Assembly: GCA_023974075.1 (NCBI GenBank)
Contig: CM043789.1
Span: 32,756,040-32,820,039 of the forward strand
DNA: 64,000 bases
Reading direction: 5' to 3'
DNA from: Chaenocephalus aceratus
Lineage: Eukaryota > Chordata > Actinopteri > Perciformes > Channichthyidae
Below are positions 30,701 through 43,700 of this stretch, in pieces (position 1 is the stretch's first letter; every line of letters starts with the position of its first letter). A program made the translations under genes and the position numbers. Below the pieces are notes generated by a model. It was not told the origin of the DNA, did not search any database, and saw only the letters and a program-made list of their open reading frames with translations.

Positions 30701-33700
30701 AGAAAAAGGACAATTTAATTTGAAATGTCAGATGGATGAAAGATGACAAAACACATACCTGGTCACAGAAGCGGTGCACATGCACGAGTGTGTTCAGTTC
30801 TTTGTGCCTCTGTTCTGCCCGCACCATAAAATCATCCACATTGGATTTGAAAGTGCTGAGCAAAGTCCGAAAAACATCTGATGCAGGACTGGACTCACTC
30901 GCCCCAACGAGTCCCTCTGCCACCGTCACCAGGGTCAAGGCGTACTGTTGTTTCTCCTGTAACACATAATAAGATGTTAAGTGGAAGATTGATTTCCCCT
31001 TTCCCACATATATGGGAGTCCCTTAATGTTAACAGTGAAGTAATTACAATTTTTGGAAAGAAAAAAAGAAAGAAAAACCTTTGGTATGTAAAAACTAACA
31101 TAGACAGCCAAATAAAAGCAATTTTTTTAAATGTTGTTATATTGCTGTAATACCTTAGACTCTGCGTGAAACACATCAAAGTGCTGCAAGGCCTCTTCAG
31201 TGCCCATCAGGGACTCATTTGTTGTGTAAGAGTTCTTCAGCCTCTGCTCGCCTTCTGCATTGAACCATATCCCAGCCTGCATGACGTAATGTAGGATTAC
31301 ACAATGTTACAGTTAACTTGGCACTGTGAGTGGCCTTACACTTGTTATGACGGAGAAACAGTTAAATCAATGAGAGCAAAAGGAGACAACCTTGAATCTC
31401 TCTTCATAGAAACACTTCATTAGTAAAGGTTTCCTCACATATTGTAGATTTTAATTGTTGTGAACTTGGTGAAAGAACTTGTATTACCGTGCTAATGTTG
31501 GCCTCCATCTCTCTGAGCCTGAAGAGGAGCTCCAGCTGCTGCAGTGACTCGTTCGATCTCATCACCAGGGTGTGGAGCTTCTCCTCCACCTGGTTATACA
31601 GACTAGTCACAGACTCCAGAGCATCTCTGCAAGGACAGTGAATAAACAATAAAAAAATGATGAGACAAATCACACGCAACTGGGTTATTTAGTATCATTT
31701 GTTATTTCAAGTGTATTAATGGGCTAAAGCAACAATTGATGAGTTACAGTAAGGCTCTTACTGTAAGGCTCTTACTGTAACTCAGTGGTTCTCAAACTGT
31801 TTCTGTCAGGCCCCCTCTTTGGAGAAAAAAAAAAAAAGGTCGGGCCCCCCCAACATAAATAGTCACGCTCAGTGGCGGCGCCAGAGATTTATCATACTGA
31901 GTAGAGGGTGCTCAAATATTTAGGGTTTCCCATTAATGCACCGGGAGCTACAGTGGAATGTTACACTGCAACACTCCCCACGCAAACACACAATGTACCC
32001 GCGACTGTTACAATGAAGGCTCGATAATCAGCTCACGGCATATAGGTGTAAGCAGCTGTTTTTATAGGTGGTGTGTGGACCTCACATAGGGGGGTCTGGG
32101 GGCAAGCTCCTCCGGGAAGATTTATTTTTAAATATTGAAGTTAAAAGCATCAATCTGTTGAACTTTGAGAGCAAAATGAAGAGATCTATGGATACATCTC
32201 TCAACACCCATTTGAAACAGAACTGTAAACAGATTTACTTTTTCTTTATGGATATTTTACAAATCACCCTTTTAAACTTTATTCTTTTTTTTACTGTCAT
32301 ATAGTATTTCATACCTGTTTTTCATTTATTCTCTTATTTTTATATAACTAAAAAAACTGTGCCTCGGAAATAATTGTTTACATTAATCGTGACCAAAACG
32401 TTTGAGACCCACTGAGATAACTTAGACTAAAGTTAACTATCTAAACACTGAGAGGGGGACGCGCCCCCCACTTTGAGAACCACTGCTGTAACTCATCAAT
32501 TGTTGAGCAACAACTGAAATCATAACAACTATCCTTTTCTGAAGTGCTCTTATAGCACTACATTTGGTTCAGTGGATTATTATTATTATGATCACCTGTA
32601 TGTTGTTGTTCCTAATATTAGTATGTGTACCTTTCTTTACATTGTTGTCTCTAATTTATCTCATTTTCTGTAAGATTGCAGGGGGTTAGGGAATCATTTC
32701 AAATGTTCAAAGTGGAATTTATAATGTGATTTAATCCTTTTGAAAATTAACAATAAGCATATTATTAAAAAAAAAACAGCAAGGCCATTTATCTTTGTGT
32801 TCTACCTGGCACAAACATCTGAAAATAAATAAATGTAAATATGATCTGATACCTGTAGTCCTCAGACTGGGGAAACCTGAACTCCTCCCTCCTCATTCTG
32901 GCTAGAACGGCCCCCCCTTCTCTTTGCAGGGTCAACATTCGAGTGTCTTCCAGCACCTCTTTCATTGAGGCCCTCTGTTCCTGAATGCATTGCTGCACTT
33001 CCTGTAGCCGCCACACCAAAAGCAAAGTCAACACCTATGAGCTATTTGGAAATGTGCGGTGCACTAATAACATTACTTCACACTGTGACCTTGTATATCC
33101 TACCTGCGCTGTGTCCAAGTTCTTACTGCCATCCACTTTCTTTATGGCCTTCTGCAACAAGCTGTCGGCTCCTCGCAGGTCAGTCATGAAAGAAACCAGT
33201 CTCTGAAATGAATTAAATGTAAAACTTAGTAGAAGTGGAAAAGATTGTACATTGTTAGAGCTCTGAGGTGATGAGTTATCTGCCCTGTTCTGCTGACAGC
33301 ATCACAGGCAGTGCCATCCAGAGGCCAAGAGCTGACGCAGTGAGGTGCACGTATAATCTAAAAACAGGAGACTGCCTTCTGTGTGCTAGTAGGAAAAGAC
33401 GCCAGACAAACAGAGACACAGGAGAATAGTGTCTCAGACCTGACTGCTACTGTTAATTAGACATCCTTAACAACACTCTGAGTAGCTACTACTGAAGCCA
33501 TTCCTCAGGACTTTCCATCTGGAACATTAGTGCTCTTGATTCACAACCTATGACCCCGAAGCTTCACCTACCAGTTACATATTTGTGAATGGTACTCTGT
33601 TAGATTAAATTACATGTTTTCCTTCCTTCTTATAATGTGTTTAGGGACCTGAAAATGTAAAGTGATCCAGAAATTCACAAACAAAATGCAAAAGATGAAA

Positions 33701-36700
33701 GAAAGGACACAAATATACAATATACAGTGTTGTAGATTAAAAACTTTAGCTGCTTCCATCTGACCTGCAGTTTACAAATGATATTCATTTTACTCAAATA
33801 ACACATTTCATGCAAAGATGCTTTCCAAAGTGCTTAACAAGCCAGGATCAGATGAAAATGAAAAGTAACGATATAAACTAAACAATGCCCAAATGTACAA
33901 AAACCCTAGAAGTAGTTTGGTTTTGAATACTTTAATCATGCAACCTGAATAACATCAACATTTTACTTGCAAACAATTTGCCCTTTCACATTCAATTAAA
34001 CTGAAATAGTGTATATTTGAAGAGCCAGTGAGGGTTGTACTGATCAGTTTCGACAAAAAATATATATATTTTGGAAGTCAGTAGTTTACAGCCTTCTTCC
34101 ACTGAAATACCAAAGTTAAATGTTGCATTAAAGAATGATAGAGGTGATGGATGTTTAGTGAGGGCGTGCACATTACGAGTCATTCCTCAGTGGGATAACT
34201 GCGGTCGAACAACATCCTCCTCTGAAATAACGGGAAACTCCACAGTTTATCAACGTGATTGTGGTCTGTGAGTGAATATGCAGTACCTGATGAAACTGCA
34301 GCCAGTCGGTGTGTCTGTACGTAAAGGTCCCTCCCAGGTCAGAGGTCAGCTGGGAAGTTTCAACTATCTTGTTGAGGGCTTTCATTGAAGTCACAATTTC
34401 CATCTTATAGAAAGAAAAACAAAAAGGCGAGGTTAGGAATGTAGGTAAGAGTCATAGCTAGTGTCAAATCAAGAGAACAATGGAGAACAAGGAAGAAGTT
34501 TGAATTCCTGACCTGTAACCCTGGCTGTTTTTCAGGTCGCGGACAAGTGTCTTTATCCACCAGTAGCACGATACTGTGGACAAGCATGGAGAGCTTGCTC
34601 CTGCAGCAGATCAGTAAGTCAGGTCAGGTACAGACAAAGAACCATAGACTATCATGTGTTATAATTCAACATAATGTAAACTGGTTACTCTGATAATTTA
34701 GATATAAGATGATTTATTTGTCATAACAAAATACAATGTGTACTCTTATTGACCTTCCCTCTGAATTGAAAGAGAAAATGTCCAAGGACAATAGTCCAAC
34801 AGTGTGTTACACTGGAGTAAAAGTATATCTGAAAAAATGTAGATTGCGCCCTCTAGTGCATTTTCTTTACCGCAGTGCTAACAAACCCCATGTACGTAGT
34901 TACTCATTGTTCTACTAAGCAAAACCCAACATCTTCCTTATCTGTGAATCAAGGAACATGATAGTTTACGTCTGTCATCATCTGATGATGTGTGAGTGTT
35001 TTGGGATGAGTGCAGGTATTGTTGAGTTGGACAAGTGCATGCAGGCTTTTTTTTTTTTTACCTGGGCCATCAATAGAGCTTTGTAAAAATGAAGTGAAGG
35101 AGGTTTCTTCCTGGCATTGATGACCAAAGTCATTCCGAGCTCTCGAACTTCTTTCCTAGCAAAACATTGAATCATGTTAGTACACATTCAAACATTATGA
35201 CTTCATAACAGTGGTCTTCATTTAATAAAAAAAAAAGGCTTTTAGGCTTATTAATTCCACTTCTCACATCGGTATTTATCTTCTTATGTCTCTCTGACAT
35301 CCCCATAAACACACTTTTCTTCACACATTCTTTTAAACACTTTGACGCCTCCACACTCCCCTCTGAATGTCCCCTTCTTGGGTTACTGTTGTGAGAGCCT
35401 ACCTCAGAAATGGCTGTTAACTCTAGCAAGGCGCTGCATACCAGACAGTTGGCAGCCAGCCTGGCCAGGGACTGTTATGGTATGGCTCTTTAGTGGGGAC
35501 AGAGGAAGGCCAAGCTATCTGGTAGAATGGTTTTATTAACTTCAAAGACTCCATTACACCCAGTGTAAACAAACAACACTTTAAAAAGAGTGCGATAGTA
35601 GAGTAGAGGGGGAGAAGTGACACTCCTTAGGGTCAGAACAGGTCATAGAACTATGACCTGCTTTACTGCCGGCTGATCTCAAAGTAGCTTCTGAAGGAGG
35701 CAGAATTATTAAAAGTTGTGGTTCTGAATAAAATATGTTGTTGTATTAGTTGTAAAGCCATCAGGATGACCTATAGCCTACAGTACATGATGACTTATTC
35801 AGGCTGGATGGAAGAACGTGGATCACTTTATTCAAAACCTGAACTGGAGAGATTTTAAATGGTGTCTGCTGCTCTCTTGTGGTCAGACCTATTCTTGCAT
35901 ACAGCATACATTTGAGCAGCTAATCTTTGTGGGTCTATATTCCAATTTGGTCTTCTTTGCTAGAAAAAGATATCCAGTTAATATTTTTCCAGTACCTTGG
36001 TATGGCGTGTAAGTAGAGCAGTAATTCACAGACATTCTTGGCTGTTGAAAGAGGGGATGTCCACTCCACGTTGCCACCATGGACCTCCAGCACTGCTCTT
36101 CCTGTTCGGTCCCTACTGCCTGAGTGTACAAGACAAAAAAAAAAGTAAGTGACATATAACTGAGACTGATAAAAGGACCTGAGTCATTGTTTAATGACAA
36201 ATGCTGCGGTCATACAGAGAACATTATTTGGGTGATAGAAATCAAGTACCTGGCAAACAAATAAGGCCGAGTCCAAACAGACCACCGATGCGTCTGAAAC
36301 ACGAGTCCTCAGTCTTTGGAAGCTGAGGAGCGTCAGAACTTGCAAACGGAAGTTGAACTTGTTGAGGAGATGGCCTTTCTATCTTTGAGAAATTGAGTTT
36401 TGAGTCTGGTCCATCTGCAGTGAAGGGAGTTTCACTCTTACTTGATTGGCAGTCTGCATTACAGTAAACACAAACATAGTTGTCTTCACACAGGAAATGC
36501 ATAGAAAACCAAATAAATATAATTGGATCATTGCCAGAAAAAGTCAGTGTGTGTATTTTTTTTTCTCACAACATCAGTTTGTTTAATTTATCAGACTTTG
36601 TCTCGAGAGGATGTTCTTCAAAGACAACGCGAACATTTCTTATAAACTATCAACTCCCTATTTTTCCCAGAAACGTTGTCCTTTTATAGCAACAGTAGTT

Positions 36701-39700
36701 GTTAAATTATTTATCCGGAAATCTTAATCGTCATCAATCAACATGTTCACAACTGCACAGCTGCAGACAGCATTTAACATTGGACATGGTTTCTGTAACA
36801 AAACTCTAAAGTGGCCTTGCGACTAAGCCTGGCTTTGATTTCAGACACCCTAATTGGCCTCCCTTTAGGGCCAACAAAGACGTGCCTGTGTTCTCTCCTT
36901 GCTGCTTTAACAGTCCATGACAAACATGTCTCAAGTCAAGATCTCTACATGCCGCTCTGAGGGCATAAAGGTGCATGCCAGCGGGTGCAGGGGACACAGA
37001 GACCTCCTTCTTGCACGTTATGCTGTCTCTCTGCATTAGAGGAATGCTCTGCTCTTTCTTTTTACCCAAGGGGTTCATGCCCTCCCCTTCATGGGAGTGC
37101 AGCATGCTATTTCTGTTCACTCCCTCTGTTATGGGAATAGTGTGAATGTAGCTGTTCTGCTGAAGAACCAAGACAGTAGTGGGAGAAGATCATACTCAAG
37201 TCTGATCTTTGACCTTTGAACCCTTCTCTCTAAAGAGCCTTTATGATCTCAGGGAAGCACATTCCTCCAAGCACGCGAGGTCACGGTCGAGTTTCAATCA
37301 GTCAGTTTGGCGTGAATGTTCAGTTGCCCTTCAAGTATTTAGCAACAGATCATAACGAATGGCTGTGTGTGCAGTAATAACAATGTACAACATGTGTGTG
37401 TGGGTGGGGAGAAAAAAGGAAACAGAAAAAGAAAGTAGTTTGGATTATTAGCCTTAACTTGTCTAGTCTGCTTACCTTTTTTAGAGGACTTCAGTCTTTC
37501 CAGCTTCAAAGTCACTTGATCCAACAGTTCACCTTTCTTACACTGCATGATGCTTGTGATTGTGTCAGGGCAGATATCACTGTGGCTCCTGTTGTTGACT
37601 TTATAGAGAAGTGGACTCCCTTTGGAAGTCTCTGACACCGTGGACAGAGACCTAACCTTAACTTTTTGTTTTCCTGATGGTGTCACAACCTCCACTTTCT
37701 GAAGAGCTTTATTATCACCGCCTGACCCAGGGTGCGCACTGGCATTATGTGCTGTCTGTTGGGAAATAAGTTTCATCTGAATTTTGTGACTATGGCTCAA
37801 ACCAGGTGTTGATTTCAAGATCATGGGGGATTCCTTCATGAGGTCTTCCGATTCAGAACTGGTAGGAAGATCTTTGAGTTGAGATGCAAAGGTCTCTGGT
37901 GTTGGTTCACAGCAGTGTCTGTATTGGCAGCGCTTGTTACTCGTCACAGGTTTATTACAGTGGTTACAAAAGTTTCCAAGTTTGTCTCTTTGAGCTTCAA
38001 ATGCTCCTTTGGATCCTAACTCTGTCTCTTCACAAAGGCTGACCTCCTCCAAGGCAGCCAGGAGCTCCACACTCCCCCTCTCAAAAGCGACTGGGTTTCT
38101 CAGTGCTGCCACGTAAGATTCTCTGTACCTACACTTCAAGTCTTGGTCAGCTGACTCAGGCTCAAGCCTTCCCTGGCTGCACGGTGTACAAGGCTCCTCT
38201 GCATACTGAAGGGTGCCTTCACAGGGAACATTATTCCTAAGTGGTACAGGTGGTGGTGGTCTGACAGGTTTAAACAATACTGAATTGGGTGGATGTGGAT
38301 GGCTCTGTTTATCCACAAACCTCTTCCCTTTGGCAATATCCACCAGATCCACATAATCACCCTCAATCTCTCGATAATTATGACTGTCCCAAGTATTAGG
38401 AGAAACCCAACCCACAGGTTTGATTAAAGGTCTGGAGCAGGATTTTGGGGTTCGTCTTTCATGATCCATTTTGACGAGTTTGGAAGAGCAGTCCACAGTT
38501 TTGAAAGAAGCTGTCATCCTGTCTTTGGCAGGACAAAACATGGCATCCATCGGGAGGGTGGAGGAGTTGAAATGGGAAGGAACAGAGATCTGTTTTGGCT
38601 CAGGAGGAGTTTCTCGATACGTGGGCAAGATCTTAGGCTTGTCTAAAAACTCTGGGTTGGCGATTTCAGCCCAGGGCAACTTGATCACTCCTTGATCCGT
38701 GCAAAGTAAGCAACGGGAAAGAGGAGTTCCTTGGCGTCCTTCATTGATTTCCTGCAGCCATTCCTCAGTGAAGATGCAGGGGTAGGAAGTCTCAGGAACA
38801 GGGGTCTCCTCCACTTCTCGACAGCCCTCCTCTAGAAGACTTTTGAGGACAACACGAGCAGCTTGTTCCCCGAAAGGCTCCACCTGCAGATAGAAGTCTC
38901 CAGGACGCAGCAGCAGAGGGTTCACAGGTGCTAACTGGATGACGGTTTTGTCATGGAGACACAGAGGCCAGCCCTCACAGCGAAAAACCACATCAGAGTA
39001 TCCAGCCTAAAAAAAAATAAAAAATAAGTTGTCAGTGTCATTTTGGTTTTATTTACTCTACCTAATACATGTGTATCATATTTTCATTTATGTGTAAGTT
39101 CTTGTCTTCTCCTATTTTAAAAATATTAGTCATATTTCTCTTCTCACAGATCTCTTTGAGCCATTTCAATCCGGTTTCCGATCAATACACAGCACAGAAA
39201 CAGCTCTTCTGAAAATCACAAACGACCTCCTCCTCTCCTCTGACTCCGGCAACCTGAACATCCTCATCCTCCTCGACCTCACCGCAGCATTCGACACCAT
39301 CAACCACGCCATCCTGCTGTCCCTCCTCGAATCATCACTCAACATCACTGACACGGCACTCTCCTGGCTGAAATCCTACCTCACCGACAGACATCAAGTT
39401 TATCAACATCAACAACTGCACCTCCTCCTACTGCTCCTCTGTCCCAAGGCGTCCCCCAGGGTTCGGTGCTTGGCCCCCTCCTCCACTTTATATCTCAACA
39501 AAAACCATCACCCCCACAACACATGGATGCAAACAAACTATCTCCAACTGAACAGTGCCAAATCAGACATCATCATCATCGGCCCCCCATCCCGTATCAA
39601 AGACATCCAGAATTTCAACTTCACCATTGACAGCCACACTCTATCTCCCCCTCACATCCATAACCTCGGAGTCATCTTCGACAGTCAGCTCAAATTCAAC

Positions 39701-40760
39701 CACCACATCAATCACATCACCAGGACCACCTTTTTCCACCTCAAAAACATTGCTCGTCTCCGCCCATCACTCTCCTCCTCTGCTGCTGAAACCCTGATTC
39801 ATGCATTCATCACTTCACAACTCGACTACTGCAATAGCATCTTCTACGGCATTCCATCCAACCTCCTCAATAAACTCCAACATATCCAGAACTCTGCTGC
39901 CCGCCTCCTGACCCACACCCGCTCCCGAGACCACATCACTCCCGTCCTCCAGAACCTCCACTGGCTCCCTGTCCATCAAAGAATCAACTTCAAAGTCCTC
40001 CTCATTACTCACATAGCCCTCAACAATCAGGCCCCCCCCTACCTCACAGACCTGCTGCACCACCACACCCCTTCCCGCTGCCTCCGCTCATCAGAAGCCA
40101 ACCTCTTCTCCATCCCCACCCGCATCAATCACCGGACAGAGCCTTCTCCGTCGCTGCCCCCTCCCTCTGGAACTCACTCCCACAACCCATCAGAGACTGC
40201 ACCGACCTCACCACCTTCAAAAAACTTACAAAAACTCACCTCTTCAATCTGGCTTTTAATGTGTGATTGTTTTTGTATTATTTGACTTTAAAGGTGGGGT
40301 AGGTAAGTTTCAGAAACCGGCTCGAGTGCACTAAAATTTGAAAGTACACAGCCGAAAAGAATCCGCCCCTTCCTTCAGACTTCCTTACAGAGCACCTCCT
40401 CCAACACACATGAACGCGCAATGCACGCCCAATGACGGCACGACCAATGAGGGCACGAGATACATTTATGCGTGCACGAGATGGAAGGCTGACAGTACTT
40501 TTTACAGTACTACGGCTTCCACAGATGACATTTCTTTATGGATTTTTTGTCAAAGCACTTAAGATATTCATTGCTATCGGGATGTTAAGAGCATTCCATG
40601 GAATATAACAAAAAGTGTATCTCGAGCCGGTTTCTGAAACGTACCTACCCCACCTTTAACTTTAACTATATATTTATTTGTTGTTCCTTTATTTTATTTT
40701 ATCTTCACTATATCTGTAAAGCGTCTTTGAGCACCTGTAAAAGCGCTAACAAATTAAATC

Positions 40761-40799
<39 letters not shown>

Positions 40800-43700
40800 C
40801 ATTATTATTATATTTAGTAGATTGTTAGAATACACTGTAAATATTTATTATTTTGATGACGTTTAATGCATAGAGCATACAAAGAGCTGAGTTATCTGTT
40901 ACCAAGTAAACACAAGATAAGCTGCAACTTGGAAATTGGAAATGTATCATTGTTTATAAATGTTATGTATGGTATGCAACTGGATCTGCACTGTAACACA
41001 CCCAAATGTGTGTATACATGGATCGAGGCGCGTACTGCAGGTATGCAAGAGCGAGTAAAAAAAAAGGGAGATATTTATAATATTTATATGAAAAAAGTTT
41101 ATGAAACTTTATGTTATTGTATTGTATCTCACTCTTTTTTGTATTCCTCATCTTCTCATATGGGGATTAATCATGCTTTGATTTTTGGAACTACAGTTCC
41201 CATGGGGACTTTGCAATTGTAAACAGGAAGTGTAATGTCGGTATGGACCGGACGCTATGGGCTACAATTTCAACCTGCTTCAGCCCCCTCCATTTCTTTT
41301 TGGCAGCATTTAAAGGGGACCTATCATGCAAAATGCACTTTTGTACGTCTTTTATACATGAAGATGTGTCCCCGGTGTTCCAGGGAACTCACCAAGTGTC
41401 AGAAAACACAACCCTCTCTATTTTCCTCCATACCCAAATCTCTAAAAAAGGGGCTGCAACGGATCTGATAAAAACTGATCCAGATTTGAACACTGTCCTA
41501 ACGTCAGGACGGTGGCGCTACGGCTATTGGGCCAACTCTCCACCTATCAGGGGAATGTGGGGTTGGGCCACCGCGCTGCTCGAAAGCGCTGGAGACGCTG
41601 TAGTACATATGCCAGGCCTGTAAGTGGCGGTGTAGTCTGCCACCAAAGCAGCGATGAAGACTTCCCTTGCATGGTTTCCATGGTTGCCCTTCTGTTTATT
41701 CTCCGCTGTGGTTCTTTTTCTCCCTCCCCGAGGCAAGAGTTTGCTCCCGCTGCTGTAATTCAATGCAATACCTCCCCGTCGAGGCAAGCACTGTAATTCT
41801 CTCCGGTTAGTCCACCAGCAGATGACAAACACCCACCTCTCCGTCTCTTCCAAGGAACGAGGGGACCGTGCGGCAGAGTTTCAGTTTTCAGAAACGTATA
41901 AATATACCTTATAGGTATGGCCCTACTACAATATATCATTTAAATATAGCACGATAGGTGTCCTTTAAAGTATGCCGAATTAGTTATTAGCTGTTATTTG
42001 TGCATTGTACCCAAGGTTGTATACAATTCATAGTGGAATACTTTGATACTCAATACAACTAAAAACGCAATGCTTTTTCAGGGAAGTTTTGCACTTATTG
42101 AGAGGGTCTTTTTGCTGTGATTTCCTAAGCACATGTGGACGTGTATTCGCTATGGACAGTAGGGATGTACAATATTTGGAAGGGTAAGTCAAAGTGAATG
42201 TAAAACACCCTTATTGGGAGCTTTATTAAGCACACTTGTCGATCTATTGCATTCCAAAAAACCGAATCCTGTAGTTCCATGAAGTCTACCTTAGTATTTG
42301 TGTAGGCCTATGCTTAAAGGTGGGGTAGGTATAACTTCAGTTATATTATAAGCATTGAGGAGTGTGATGTGAAATGTATTGGGAGGTCTTTACATTTGTC
42401 TGTCATTTCCATGTAAAAATAGAGGACAAAGACACTAGAAACACATCTTAATCACCCACTTTGATCTCGATAATAAAAGTCTAATAGAATTTACACATTT
42501 CAGACAATATCCACACAACCCTTTCTGTAAAAGCCTGGAATACATGGGTGAATACTCACACATGCTGCCTGTTGAACACTCTCCAGCAGGTGTTTGGAGG
42601 GAATGAGGAAGTCCAGCAGACACTGTAAAGCATCACCGTAGTAACGTTCCTCTATGGTGCGAAACAGCTGGCAGAGGACGATGGGAGCTGTGGCCTCGAA
42701 AGGAGGGAAGAGGGCCGAGAGGGTGCTCTGGATGGACGAGTCCAGAGATTCAGGGTTCTGGAGGTCAAGAAGAGGTGCTGGTCAGTGAGATAAGGTTTGT
42801 GTGTATGATTATTATTTAAACAGACTGTTAGACTCTGGCTAAACCCATGAAGAATACCAGCAACAACAAATCAATAAATCAAAGGCTACGAATAAAAATG
42901 ATACAGTTAAACTTAATAACCACCTGTTCTTGGATGAGAAAGCAATCAATTCCATTTAATTATTTGTGTGACCTTTGTATTTAATGTCTACTTTGATTTA
43001 AAGTATTAATGAGTCAAAGCCACAGGAACTATATCAAACACTAGAACTGATATTGTAGAAGAAAAAAAAACCCTCTTCACTTCAAATTAACGCAATAAAA
43101 CATCTGATGTGCACATAATGAAGGCTTATTCAGAACATCAATGTCAGGGAATAAGTTAAGGAGTGGTGTGATGTGCACATTCTTTTCAAATGAGTAATGA
43201 GTTTTTAATCAAGGCACATAAATTGTAAAACATTAATTGTAATAAATCGTATATTACAGACTATCTTGTGTCATTGAAATAGGCTAGCTGCCCTCAAACT
43301 GAAATCCTATCATTGCAGTTATTAAATAATGTGGCATATCATCTGAATGTATTGGCCTTTTCCATCCAATGACATGTTGTGTGTGAGTTCTGGTTCAAAT
43401 GTGTGTGAACATATAGCAACCTGAGTGTGTAGTGTGGACTACACATTTCAAAGTTAATGTCTTTTCTAACACTGATTTCTTTGAAGAAGCTTCACGTGGT
43501 CAAGGGAGAACAAATACCCTGTAAATGCAAAACGACAGGACAGATATTTTTCTTGGCCTTTCACCCCTCGCTGTGCGCGCTTTGAATACATCAAAGAGTT
43601 GTTTTTTTTTGTTTCAAAGCAATAAACCTTTGTGCATGAGTGCACTTTTTGGACTATCAACTGGGCCTACATGTATCAGTAAATACATTATCATCTTTTA

